A DNA stretch of 60,198 bases. It comes from Bacteroidota bacterium. GTDB taxonomy: Bacteria; Bacteroidota; Bacteroidia; Bacteroidales; P3. The DNA lies in contig JAFNAR010000014.1 of assembly GCA_017860255.1 (NCBI GenBank), positions 1 through 60,198 on the forward strand, read 5' to 3'. Shown piece after piece: positions 9,454 through 18,392 of this stretch. Positions within the stretch are counted from its first letter, which is position 1; every line of letters begins with the position of its first letter. The notes beneath the pieces were generated by a model. That model had not been told where the DNA came from. It did no database searches and saw nothing but the letters and a program-made list of their open reading frames with translations. Both the position numbers and the translations under genes were made by a program.

Positions 9454-9564
9454 ATTTATTCCACTTATATTTAGATTAGATTTCTTTTATAAAAATAGAT
9501 TCTTTTTTAGAGTAATAATTCATAAAATAACTAAGCAAATAGCATTAAAATAGAGAAAGAGACA

Positions 9565-9593
9565 TCATAAGCAGAATAACCAACCAAGCCTTT
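9565..9593 (+). repeat. Duplicated fragment of the cinA 3' end
   Basis: These 29 bases match 9045-9073 inside cinA (from TCATAA to AAGCCTTT) with two differences, in the same orientation and 520 bp away. Similarity fades on both sides (AGAGAAA before). It appears to be a decayed direct duplication of the gene's end, and the palindrome array lies between the two copies. Confidence 0.75.
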
Positions 9594-9675
9594 ACTACAT
9601 TAAATAAGAGCATAAATATTCGGAAATAAAAGTAGAAATTATTTCCTTTTTATTTGCAAGTTAGAAATAAGTTTT

Positions 9676-9683
9676 TATATTTG
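9676..9683 (+). promoter_or_regulatory. Putative lipoprotein-gene promoter, -7 element
   Basis: TATATTTG matches TAnnTTTG, 48 bp before the ATG at 9732. Confidence 0.55.
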
Positions 9684-9731
9684 TCGCGTTAAACTATTAG
9701 ATTAATCTATAAACTAATAAATAACCAAAGA

Positions 9732-10433
9732 ATGAAAAAGAATTTTATTTCCATAAATAAATTACTAATTTTATTAGTAACTTCACTTGTTATTCCGTTA
9801 TTCTTTTCTTGTAATGTAGATGAAGATTATGAGGATTTGGAGTTTTATCCTTATCCTTTGGAGGGTTATGTAACCGATTTGCAAACTGGAGAACCATTAA
9901 GAAATGTTTCATTTGATATTCATTGTGGAGAACGCACCTATGGTTTTGTTCCTCCTGGTAGAGTATTTATTTATAAAGATGTTGCAAAGACAGATTCAAG
10001 AGGATATTATAAAATAAGAATTCCAAAAGGCAATAAAGAAATGAAATTTACATTATTAAATGTCAATCCTCAAAATATACCAGATTATAATTTTAGAGTG
10101 GGAATTTTTGATATTGGAGAAAACTTGGAAGGTAAGCCATTTATTGAAACATCAGTCAGATCAGATATTCAAGCCTCTTCTTATGGTTATTTAAAAGTAT
10201 TTGTGCCAATAAATGGAACTAAAAATTGGTATACTAATGTCAATTATGAAGGTAGTTATGAATTTCCCTTATTTGTAGGAGGTTTAATTTCTGAGACATC
10301 TAATAGCGAATATAAAATACTTTTTTATAAGACACATGCAGGAGAATGTGTAGGTGATTATTCTTATCCTGTAACAGTCTATAACTTTACTGTTCCAAGA
10401 CATGATACATTAGATTTATATATTAACGAATAA
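9732..10433 (+). CDS. Putative lipoprotein with carboxypeptidase-regulatory-like fold
   Basis: A 233-residue exported protein of no assigned family. A hydrophobic signal segment at about 9-24 ends in FFSCNVDE, a plausible lipobox with Cys27. The run DEDYEDLE right after the Cys is acidic, as in surface-exported Bacteroidetes lipoproteins. Residues about 42-105 (YPLEGYVTDLQTGEPLRNVSF, then KTDSRGYYKIRIP) have the pattern of a carboxypeptidase regulatory-like (prealbumin-type) beta-sandwich. The rest is beta-rich without recognisable motifs. It is a single-gene unit with its own -7 element. Function unknown. Confidence 0.7.
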   Translation: MKKNFISINKLLILLVTSLVIPLFFSCNVDEDYEDLEFYPYPLEGYVTDLQTGEPLRNVSFDIHCGERTYGFVPPGRVFIYKDVAKTDSRGYYKIRIPKGNKEMKFTLLNVNPQNIPDYNFRVGIFDIGENLEGKPFIETSVRSDIQASSYGYLKVFVPINGTKNWYTNVNYEGSYEFPLFVGGLISETSNSEYKILFYKTHAGECVGDYSYPVTVYNFTVPRHDTLDLYINE

Positions 10434-10512
10434 ATAACTAAAGAGGGAATTGGAAGCTATAAGATAGTGAAGAATTAAACTTTTGTTTTCTCTTTGTTTT
10501 CTAACTTATCAT

Positions 10513-10520
10513 TATATTTG
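10513..10520 (+). promoter_or_regulatory. Putative nucleoside phosphorylase promoter, -7 element
   Basis: TATATTTG matches TAnnTTTG, 30 bp before the ATG at 10551. Confidence 0.6.
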
Positions 10521-10550
10521 CAGGTAGTTTAACTCTTAGAATTTAATTGT

Positions 10551-11426
10551 ATGGAAAACAAATTAGCAGCTTCTGAATTGACATTGGCTAATGACGGAAG
10601 TCTTTATCATATTCACTTAAAACCACATCAACTTAATGATAATATAATATTGGTTGGCGACCCTCAAAGGGTGGAAATGGTTTCAAATCATTTTGATTCA
10701 ATAGATTTTAAAACCTCCAACAGAGAGATATTTGCTCATTCTGGGAAGTTTAATGGCGTTGGTGTTACTGTGCTTTCCACTGGAATGGGTGTAGATAATA
10801 TTGATATTGTTTTAACTGAATTGGATGCTTGTGCAAATATTAACTTGCAAACAAGGGAGTTTAATAATGGACAAAGGAAGCTAAATGTTGTTCGTTTGGG
10901 AACTTGTGGCTCTTTGCAGAAAGATGTTCCTTGTGGAGAATTTGTTGTTTCAAGATATGTTGTAGGAATTGATGGAATAATGTATTTCTATAAAAATAAA
11001 GAAGGTGTTATTGATGAAAATCTAACTCAAAGTTTTATTTCTTTTATGAATTGGGATAATTCCTTACCTAAACCTTATGGAGTTGGATGTTCAGAAAAGC
11101 TTATGGAAAAACTTGCTTTTGATATGAAAAAAGGAATTACCATTACTTCTCCTGGCTTTTATGGCCCTCAGGGAAGACAAATACGTTTGCCTCTTGCTTT
11201 CTCAGATATTAATGAAAAGCTTTCTGCTTTTTCTTTTAATAAATTTAAAGCTACAAACTATGAAATGGAAACTTCAGCTCTTTATGCTTTAGGAAAGAAT
11301 TTAGGGCATAACTGCCTTACGGTTTGTTTGGTAATTGCAAATAGAATGAAAGGCAAATTTTTGGAAAGCTACCACAATGAAATGAACGATTTGATAAAAT
11401 TAATCCTAAAAAGAATATGTAGTTAA
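10551..11426 (+). CDS. Nucleoside phosphorylase (uridine phosphorylase-like)
   Basis: A member of the PNP/UDP phosphorylase superfamily, which splits nucleosides with phosphate into base and ribose-1-phosphate for salvage. Typical elements are visible: phosphate-binding GDPQRVEMVSNHF (about 37-49), STGMGVDNIDIVLTEL (about 76-91), RLGTCGSLQ (about 115-123) and the nucleoside-binding YEMETSALYALG (about 230-241). At 291 residues it fits the uridine-phosphorylase-like group common in Bacteroidetes. Base specificity (uridine versus purine) cannot be settled by reading. It is a single gene with its own -7 element. Confidence 0.85.
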   Translation: MENKLAASELTLANDGSLYHIHLKPHQLNDNIILVGDPQRVEMVSNHFDSIDFKTSNREIFAHSGKFNGVGVTVLSTGMGVDNIDIVLTELDACANINLQTREFNNGQRKLNVVRLGTCGSLQKDVPCGEFVVSRYVVGIDGIMYFYKNKEGVIDENLTQSFISFMNWDNSLPKPYGVGCSEKLMEKLAFDMKKGITITSPGFYGPQGRQIRLPLAFSDINEKLSAFSFNKFKATNYEMETSALYALGKNLGHNCLTVCLVIANRMKGKFLESYHNEMNDLIKLILKRICS

Positions 11427-11438
11427 AAAAATATTAAT

Positions 11439-11446
11439 TATTTTTG
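11439..11446 (+). promoter_or_regulatory. Putative promoter of the large flavoenzyme gene, -7 element
   Basis: TATTTTTG matches TAnnTTTG, 48 bp before the ATG at 11495. Confidence 0.55.
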
Positions 11447-11494
11447 TGGACGCTTTTCATAAAGCACATTATAATTAACCTAAAATTTTAACAA

Positions 11495-14400
11495 ATGTTC
11501 AAAATTAACTCTCATCCTATCCTTGAGATTCCTCAGGATAATGTAACCTCATTTATGTTTAATGGCATAGAAGTAAAGGGACAAAAAGGCTTTACTATTG
11601 CTGCTGCATTACATCAAGCAGGATTTCCTGTACACTCACATTCAATAAATGGCCGAAATCGTTCTTTGGAATGTGGAATTGGAAAATGTGGAGCTTGTGA
11701 AATGTTAGTTGATGGTTATGTAAAAAGAATTTGCATAACTAAAGTTGATGATGTAAAAGAAGTAAGAGAAATACCTAAGGACTTCTTGGCAGAAAAAACT
11801 TCACCACCTCAAAAAGAAACCAAGATTTATAAAACTCAAGTATTAATAGTTGGAGCTGGACCTTCTGGTTTAGCTGTAAGAGAAGAGTTAAATAAGTTTG
11901 GAATTAAAAATATTGTAGTTGATGCTAATGATAAAATAGGTGGACAATTTATCATGCAAACTCACCAATTCTTTTTCTTTGAACAAGAAAAGAAGTTTGG
12001 AGGAATGCGTGGTTTTGATATAGCAACAACATTAGCAGGAGAATCTAATGAAGGTATATTTCTTAACAGCTCTGTTTGGGATATATTAAAAGGAAATAGA
12101 GTTGGAATAAAGAATACTTTAAGTGGAGAAATATTTTATATTGATGCAGAGCATTTAGTTGTTGCCACTGGTGCAGTTCCTTTTATGCCTGTATTTAAAA
12201 ATGATGACTTACCTGGAGTTTACACTGCTGCTGTTGTTCAAAAAATGATGAACTCAGAGCTTACTCTTTTAGGAAAAAACATATTAACTGTTGGTGCTGG
12301 CAATATTGGATACTTAACTTCTTATCAAGCAATTCAAGCTGGAGCAAAGGTAGTAGCAATTCTTGAAGCAATGCCAAATGAAGGAGGCTTCCCTGTTCAA
12401 GCAAATAGAGTAAGGCGTTTAGGCATTCCAATTCTTACTTCTACTATTCTTTTAGAAGCAATACCAAATGAAGATGGAACAGGAATTAAAGGAGCTGTTA
12501 TTGCAGACTGTAAAAACTTTGAACCAATTCCTGGAACCGAAAGAGTGATTGAAGGAATTGATGTAATTAATGTTTGCACTGGTTTAATCCCCGACAATCA
12601 ACTCTTAACTAAAGGTAATATTCTATTTGGAAAGAATTGTCATGGAGTTGGAGATTCTGTAAGAATTGGAGAAGGAACATCTGCTGTGCTTAGAGGAAAA
12701 CAATGTGCTTATGAAATAGCTCAAATGCTTAACGTAAGATATAATTACGATGATTATTTAGATACAAGCAAGAGTTATATTGAATCACAACAACACCCTA
12801 TTAAAATATTAGAAAAAGCATATAGCCCTAATCAAGAAAGAATGGATAAGCGTAGTTTTGTTCGTTTGGAATGTTTGTATGGCTTTGCTTGTAACCCTTG
12901 TCAATTTGCTTGTAAGTATGGAGCAATAACAAAAAGCTCAACATCTGTTGTCCCTGAAATAGATTATAATAAATGTATAGGCTGTATGGAATGCGTTAAT
13001 CAATGTCCTGGCTTAGCTATTTTTGGATACAACACTAAGAAGAAACAGGTTTATCTTCCATTTGAATATGAAGTAGAAGAAGGAATTGATGTATTCTTGG
13101 TTGATAATAACGGAAAGAAATTAGCTACTGGAAGAATTGAAAAGATAAAGAAAAACGAAAACAAGACTTCTGTTGCAAGAATTAATGTAAGAGATATTGA
13201 AGAAAAAGAATTATTAAATATCAAAGGCTTTATTGTTCCTGATAAATTTCCAGAAACTCTAGAGTTTTCTCTTTTAGAAGAAATAGATGAAAAGACTTTT
13301 GTTTGCCATTGTGAAGATGTTTCATTAGAAAGATTATTAGAACAAATTGGAGATAGAAAGATAATATCTGTTGATGAATTAAAGCATACAACAAGAATGG
13401 GAATGGGAGATTGTAGAGGCAAGCGTTGTATTCCAAGAGCAAAACAAGTTCTTCGCTCTTATGGAATAGAAGTAACTGATGACGCAACACCAAGAGCTCC
13501 TCTTTCAAATCAATTATCACTTGGAGAGTTAAGAAATGATGAAAAGAAAGATATATTTATTGCATATAATACAAAGAAGGTTGAAGTAAAGAGTTTAATT
13601 GCAGGAGGAGGTATTGCAGGAAGTTCTTTATTTAGATATATGTCGGAAGCAGGTTTAGAGCCTATTCTTATTAATTACGATAGAGGTTCTTCATGGAGAA
13701 ATATTGCAGGAGGAAGACCAGCCTTTTCAAATCCAGAACTTGCCGATATAGCAAAGCATAACCATGAATTGTTTGTTGAACTTAACAAGAAATCAAATAT
13801 TGACTACTATCCAACAAGATATGTAAACCTTGCTCATGATGAAGCCTCTTATAAAGGATTGGAATCAGCAATGAAATGGTCAGATGCTTATATGGTTTCT
13901 CCAAAAGACTTCCAAAAAGAAATATCACCTTACTTTAATAAAGATAATACCGACTATATAGCAGCCCAAATAACAAATCAATGCTGGCAAGCTACTCCTG
14001 GAAAGACAATTGATTTATTAAGATTGATTGGAAAAGAAAACAAAGGTCAAGTTATTGAAGGAGCAAAACTAATTGAACTAACAAAAGAAGGAAAGAAATT
14101 CCATGCCCTTGTTAAAAGAGGAAACGAGTATACAGAATATACAACAGATATATTTGTTAATGCCTTAGGCTATGGAGCAGAAAAGTTTGCAAAACAAATA
14201 GGAATAGAAACAGGTCTTTATCCAGTAAAACACCAAGCATTTATAACAAAACGCTTGCCAATGTTAGGAAAAGAAGGTAATATATTAGATATGGTAATAG
14301 ACCGCCGTCAATATAAAGGTTTCTCTTCAATCTATGGACAACAGCTACATGAAACAGGACAGATAATAGGTTGCGCTTCCCCAATGTTTGACTCTCAAGA

Positions 14401-14707
14401 AGCATCACAAGAACTAAAGGTAACATCTCTTGAATTCTTAGAAATAGCATCAGAAATATTCTCAAACTGGATACCAGAACTAAAGAACGTAAGCTTCCAA
14501 GCCGTTTGGTCAGGTTACTATACAGAACCACGTTACATAGTAGATCCAGAATTAGGTCTATTTGTAGGAATGAGAGGTCATGGCTTTATGCTATCCCAAT
14601 ACATAGCAAAACTATATGTAGATAAACTCTTAGGAAAAGAAACCCCAACCTATTTCGACAAACTAAAACTTAAAGGCGAAGGAATCTCAGAAACCGCACT
14701 TAAATAA
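11495..14707 (+). CDS. Fused sarcosine/opine oxidase-like FAD and iron-sulfur oxidoreductase
   Basis: A 1070-residue redox protein joining modules that are usually separate subunits. In order: a plant-type [2Fe-2S] domain with Cys60, 65, 68 and 80; a pyridine-nucleotide/FAD oxidoreductase (GAGPSG at 120-125, TVGAGNIGYL later); a ferredoxin-like [4Fe-4S] segment with CNPCQFAC and CIGCMECVNQCPG; a BFD-type [2Fe-2S] domain (CHCEDVSLERLLEQIG, then GDCRGKRC); and a C-terminal DAO-type FAD domain starting with GGGIAGSS. The A/C part resembles the alpha subunits of opine, hydroxyproline and sarcosine oxidases, and the DAO part their beta subunit. Likely role: oxidation of a secondary or N-substituted amino acid with electrons passed to a carrier. 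The substrate is unknown. A terminator follows. Confidence 0.75.
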   Translation: MFKINSHPILEIPQDNVTSFMFNGIEVKGQKGFTIAAALHQAGFPVHSHSINGRNRSLECGIGKCGACEMLVDGYVKRICITKVDDVKEVREIPKDFLAEKTSPPQKETKIYKTQVLIVGAGPSGLAVREELNKFGIKNIVVDANDKIGGQFIMQTHQFFFFEQEKKFGGMRGFDIATTLAGESNEGIFLNSSVWDILKGNRVGIKNTLSGEIFYIDAEHLVVATGAVPFMPVFKNDDLPGVYTAAVVQKMMNSELTLLGKNILTVGAGNIGYLTSYQAIQAGAKVVAILEAMPNEGGFPVQANRVRRLGIPILTSTILLEAIPNEDGTGIKGAVIADCKNFEPIPGTERVIEGIDVINVCTGLIPDNQLLTKGNILFGKNCHGVGDSVRIGEGTSAVLRGKQCAYEIAQMLNVRYNYDDYLDTSKSYIESQQHPIKILEKAYSPNQERMDKRSFVRLECLYGFACNPCQFACKYGAITKSSTSVVPEIDYNKCIGCMECVNQCPGLAIFGYNTKKKQVYLPFEYEVEEGIDVFLVDNNGKKLATGRIEKIKKNENKTSVARINVRDIEEKELLNIKGFIVPDKFPETLEFSLLEEIDEKTFVCHCEDVSLERLLEQIGDRKIISVDELKHTTRMGMGDCRGKRCIPRAKQVLRSYGIEVTDDATPRAPLSNQLSLGELRNDEKKDIFIAYNTKKVEVKSLIAGGGIAGSSLFRYMSEAGLEPILINYDRGSSWRNIAGGRPAFSNPELADIAKHNHELFVELNKKSNIDYYPTRYVNLAHDEASYKGLESAMKWSDAYMVSPKDFQKEISPYFNKDNTDYIAAQITNQCWQATPGKTIDLLRLIGKENKGQVIEGAKLIELTKEGKKFHALVKRGNEYTEYTTDIFVNALGYGAEKFAKQIGIETGLYPVKHQAFITKRLPMLGKEGNILDMVIDRRQYKGFSSIYGQQLHETGQIIGCASPMFDSQEASQELKVTSLEFLEIASEIFSNWIPELKNVSFQAVWSGYYTEPRYIVDPELGLFVGMRGHGFMLSQYIAKLYVDKLLGKETPTYFDKLKLKGEGISETALK

Positions 14708-14713
14708 TAAGTG

Positions 14714-14738
14714 AGCCTGATGAAAGTCAGGCTTTTTT
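14714..14738 (+). terminator. Rho-independent terminator after the flavoenzyme gene
   Basis: A 7-bp stem AGCCTGA / TCAGGCT (14714-14720 and 14727-14733) with a 6-nt loop is followed by TTTTTA. It lies 6 bp after the stop codon, between two convergent genes. Confidence 0.8.
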
Positions 14739-14748
14739 ATTTAGATCT

Positions 14749-16032
14749 TTATTCTTGAGAATGTTTTTGTGCTGCAAGATATCCTGTAGAGAATGCAATT
14801 TGAAGGTTATATCCTCCTGTATCAGCATCAAGGTCTAATACTTCACCACAAAAGTATAAACCATTTATAAGTTTTGATTCAATTGTCTTTGGATTTACTT
14901 CCTTTAGACTAATTCCTCCTTTGGTAACAACAGCTCTTTGAAAGCCCATGCTGTCAATAATCTCAAATTTAAGATTCTTTAAAAGAGCTAAGATTTCTTT
15001 TCTTTCTTCCTTATTGATTTGAGATGAAGGCTTAGAGAAATTAATTTTGGTCTTATGCTTAATAAGATATATTATTTCTAAAGGGAGAAAGGCTCTAAGA
15101 GTGGATTCTATGCTTTCTCTTCCTCTTTGATTAAGTTCGGTTTGAAGTTTTCTGTCAAGAGTAATTTGTTCAATGGCAGGCTTAAGGTCTAATTCCAAAT
15201 AAAGTTTTTCTTTTCCCAAAAGATGTGCAATTTGACGGCTAATGGTAAGAATAATAGGTCCGTCAATATGATCTTCCCTAAATATTATATCTCCAAACTC
15301 TTTTGCAATAATCTTTCCTTGACTATTCTTAATAACTGCTTCAACGTTCTTTGTTTCAAAGTTTATCAGTCTTGGATAAATATCATTGGCATTATAATGA
15401 AGTAACCTAAGACCAACCAAAGAAGGGAAGGTTTCAACGATTGTATGTCCAACGCTTTGTGCAAGCTTTATTCCATCTCCATCGCTTCCTGTATTTGGAT
15501 AACTTTGTCCACCTGAGGCAAGAATTACTTTTGATGCATAGAAGTTTTTGGTTGAGGTTTTATTGTTTGATGATTTATCCCCAAAGGGTTTTGTTTCAAC
15601 TCCAATTACTTTATTTTCCTTAACAATTAGATTGGTTACTCTTGTGTTTTTAATGATTGCGCAATTGTTGTCTTCCAAATATTTTATTAATGCTAAAAAC
15701 ACATCTTGAGCTTTGCCAGAAGCAGGGAAAACTCTGTTTCCTCTTTCAATAACAACGTCAAGTCCCAAGTCTTCTAAAAAACTTATTAGTTCAGTATTGA
15801 AGAATTTGGAAAAAGAAGGATAGAGAAAACGTGGTTCACTACCACAATGAGTTAAGAATTCTTTTAATGGGAGAGTGTTGGTTATATTGCATCTTCCTTT
15901 GCCTGTAATTCGGAGTTTCAAACCACATTGTGGCATCTTCTCCAATAGCAAAACCTTTTCATTATTCTTAATTGCAACAATTGCTGCAACTAATCCAGAG
16001 GCACCACCTCCAATTATTATTGTATCGTACAT
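14749..16032 (-). CDS. HI0933/BaiN-family FAD-dependent oxidoreductase
   Basis: A flavoprotein of the HI0933-like (YhiN/BaiN) family. The N-terminal Rossmann motif is IIGGGASGLVAAI, followed by KMPQCGLKLRITGKGRCNITN. The central SGGQSYPNTGSDGDG and the C-terminal GLYFCGEVLDLDADTGGYNLQ complete the family signature. At 427 residues it is full length. The best-studied member (BaiN) reduces bile-acid intermediates in a Clostridium, but the general bacterial role is unknown, so I do not assign a substrate. The ATG directly abuts the era stop codon, making it the last gene of tig-era-this gene. Confidence 0.9.
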   Translation of the reverse strand: MYDTIIIGGGASGLVAAIVAIKNNEKVLLLEKMPQCGLKLRITGKGRCNITNTLPLKEFLTHCGSEPRFLYPSFSKFFNTELISFLEDLGLDVVIERGNRVFPASGKAQDVFLALIKYLEDNNCAIIKNTRVTNLIVKENKVIGVETKPFGDKSSNNKTSTKNFYASKVILASGGQSYPNTGSDGDGIKLAQSVGHTIVETFPSLVGLRLLHYNANDIYPRLINFETKNVEAVIKNSQGKIIAKEFGDIIFREDHIDGPIILTISRQIAHLLGKEKLYLELDLKPAIEQITLDRKLQTELNQRGRESIESTLRAFLPLEIIYLIKHKTKINFSKPSSQINKEERKEILALLKNLKFEIIDSMGFQRAVVTKGGISLKEVNPKTIESKLINGLYFCGEVLDLDADTGGYNLQIAFSTGYLAAQKHSQE

Positions 16033-16911
16033 TTATTTGTTTTCGTAACCAAAACGTCCTAAAGAAGTAGAGTCGTTTCTCCAATCTTTTAGAACTTTAA
16101 CTCTTAAATCTAAAAAGCATTTCTTATCAGTAAAAGCTTCAATGTCTTTTCTTGCTTGTGTCCCCACTTTCTTAAGCATTGAGCCTTCGTGTCCAATTAT
16201 AATTGCCTTTTGACTTTCTCTTTCAACAAAAATGGTACAATAAATTTTATTTATGTTTTTCTCTTCATTAAATGAATCAACAACAACCTCGCAAGAGTAA
16301 GGAATTTCTTTCTTGTAAAAAAGAAGAAGTTTCTCTCTTATTATTTCGCTTACAAAGAAACGAACTGGTTTATCAGTTAATTCATCTTTAGGAAAGAATG
16401 GAGGATTCTCAGGAAGAAAATCAATGATGGTATTAAGAACTAAATCTAAATTGAATTTTTCTGTAGCTGAGATTGGAATAATTGTAGCACGAGGGATTAC
16501 TTCCTTCCAATAATTAACCTTTTCCAGAATATCTTCTTGTGTAGAAAGGTCAATCTTATTTATTAAGAGAATAATTGGAATATTGGAAGCAATAACCTTT
16601 TCCAAGGTTTCGTGATTCTTCAGTGTTTCTCCAATCTCAGTTACTAATAGAAAAATATCAGCATCTTGCAGGGCAGATTTAACAAAGCCCATCATACTTT
16701 GATGAAGCTTATAGTGTGGCATAACCAATCCTGGTGTGTCAGAATATACTATTTGAAAGTCTTCATGATTATATATCCCCATTATTCTATGTCGAGTTGT
16801 TTGACTCTTAGAAGTAATGATAGAAAGCTTCTCTCCAACCAAATGGTTCATAAGAGTAGATTTCCCTACATTAGGATTACCTATTATATTTACAAATCCT
16901 GCTTTATGCAA
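16033..16911 (-). CDS. era: GTPase Era, 16S rRNA/30S maturation
   Basis: An essential GTPase that checks the 3' end of 16S rRNA during 30S assembly and acts at the inner face of the membrane. The G domain has GNPNVGKST (G1), the TTRHR switch region, DTPG (G3) and NKID (G4). The C-terminal KH domain contains the basic GHEGSMLKKVGTQARKDIE. At 292 residues it is the usual length. The start is TTG: the next in-frame ATG would remove the G1 motif. It lies 6 bp after the tig stop and directly precedes the BaiN-like gene. Confidence 0.96.
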   Translation of the reverse strand: MHKAGFVNIIGNPNVGKSTLMNHLVGEKLSIITSKSQTTRHRIMGIYNHEDFQIVYSDTPGLVMPHYKLHQSMMGFVKSALQDADIFLLVTEIGETLKNHETLEKVIASNIPIILLINKIDLSTQEDILEKVNYWKEVIPRATIIPISATEKFNLDLVLNTIIDFLPENPPFFPKDELTDKPVRFFVSEIIREKLLLFYKKEIPYSCEVVVDSFNEEKNINKIYCTIFVERESQKAIIIGHEGSMLKKVGTQARKDIEAFTDKKCFLDLRVKVLKDWRNDSTSLGRFGYENK

Positions 16912-16917
16912 AATGGC

Positions 16918-18297
16918 TTATTTTTTAATTTGATTTTGAACTAATTCTGTAAATTCTTCAACAGAAACAGATTTTTTTGTTGTTTTAGCTTTTTCTAAAA
17001 GAGTAGAAGTTAACTTTTGGTCAAATAGGTATTCGTAAACTTGCTTAGTTTGTTCTTGGTTCTTAAGCATGTTTTCTGCAATTCCTTCAATTGATTCCAT
17101 ACGTTCATTTTCTTGTTCAGGAGTTTGGTCTTCCAATGTTGGGAAGTAGTTCTTGATAACAGCTTCTTTCAAATATTCCTTAACATCTTCTTTGGTAATT
17201 TCAATTGAATACTTTTCTGTTAATTTGGATTCAATTAATTGCCATTTAAGACTGTCTTGATATTGTTGATAGTTGTTTTGAACTTCTTCAACAGTTAGTT
17301 TTCCTTGACTGTTTGAAGCAATCCAACGTTTCATAAACTCATCAGGAAGTTCAAAAGCTGTTTGTTCAACAATTTTTTTAGTTATTTCGTTTGTAAAAAA
17401 AGTATCTGTTTCTCTTTTGTAGGTTTGAGAAAGATCTTCTTTTGCTCTTAGACGGAAAGCTTCAGGATTTTTGATTTCTGCTCCCTTATAAGCCTTTTCA
17501 AATAGTTCTTCATTTAATTCGTGAGGAACAATTCTGCTTATTGAAGAAACTACAAACTTAACATCAGAATTAAAGTCTTTTACTTCTTCTTTATTCTTCA
17601 AACGAATTACTAATGCTTTGTCTTCTACCTTAGGGAAAGCCTTTGAAGGGTTGAAAATAATTTCAGAGTCTTTTTGTTTGCCAATAAATTTCTTTTGAAT
17701 TGTTTTTTGCGCAATCTTATCAATAAAAATAGAAGTTTGTTCTTTAATTCCTCCTTCTTTTTGGTTTCCTTCTTCATCAACTTCAATAATTTTTCCATAA
17801 ACCATATCAGCTTCTTCAATAGCTTCAGGAGAAGAGAATTGTCCAAATCTTCTTTGAATATCTATTACAAAGTTATCCAACATTTCTTCAGAAGGTTCAA
17901 TTTCGTAATATGTCTCTTCTATGTTTTCTAAGTTTATTTCAAACTCAGGTTCAAGAGCAATGTCAAAATAGAAAGTGAATTCCTTTTGAGTATTCCAATC
18001 AATATTTGTTTTTTCTTCATTTGCCAATGGGTAACCAATTATTCTTACTTTTTCTGTATCTAAGTAATCATACATTGCATCTGACATTGCTTTTTCAATA
18101 ATTTCTGCTCTTAAAGGAATTTCATACATTTTCTTAATCATTCCCATTGGAACTTGACCTGGACGAAATCCAGGAACATTAGCCTTACGGCGATAAGATT
18201 TTAATTGTTCTTCCAATTTTGGAGTATAATCCTCCTGTGCAATATCAATCTTTAAAACTGCTGTTAAATTACCAGTGTTTTCTTTAGTTACTTTCAT
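16918..18297 (-). CDS. tig: Trigger factor, ribosome-associated chaperone
   Basis: Binds at the ribosome exit tunnel and shields nascent chains. The N-terminal ribosome-binding domain carries the signature GFRPGQVPMGMIKKMY (about 43-58). The middle segment corresponds to the PPIase-like domain, weakly conserved here, and the long helical C-terminal domain (from about 260) is rich in charged residues. At 459 residues it is close to the usual 430-450. It leads the tig-era operon, with a -7 element 44 bp upstream. In many bacteria tig neighbours clpP/clpX; those genes are not here. Confidence 0.93.
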   Translation of the reverse strand: MKVTKENTGNLTAVLKIDIAQEDYTPKLEEQLKSYRRKANVPGFRPGQVPMGMIKKMYEIPLRAEIIEKAMSDAMYDYLDTEKVRIIGYPLANEEKTNIDWNTQKEFTFYFDIALEPEFEINLENIEETYYEIEPSEEMLDNFVIDIQRRFGQFSSPEAIEEADMVYGKIIEVDEEGNQKEGGIKEQTSIFIDKIAQKTIQKKFIGKQKDSEIIFNPSKAFPKVEDKALVIRLKNKEEVKDFNSDVKFVVSSISRIVPHELNEELFEKAYKGAEIKNPEAFRLRAKEDLSQTYKRETDTFFTNEITKKIVEQTAFELPDEFMKRWIASNSQGKLTVEEVQNNYQQYQDSLKWQLIESKLTEKYSIEITKEDVKEYLKEAVIKNYFPTLEDQTPEQENERMESIEGIAENMLKNQEQTKQVYEYLFDQKLTSTLLEKAKTTKKSVSVEEFTELVQNQIKK

Positions 18298-18340
18298 TTT
18301 CTATGCTTTATTATCTTTAAAAATTTCTAAAATAAGGGTA

Positions 18341-18348
18341 CAAAGGTA
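18341..18348 (-). promoter_or_regulatory. Putative tig-era promoter, -7 element
   Basis: Reads TACCTTTG on the minus strand, matching TAnnTTTG, 44 bp upstream of the tig ATG. Confidence 0.6.
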
Positions 18349-18392
18349 CAATAATTTTGCAATCTATCTGCAATAATTTTAAGTATTTGTAC

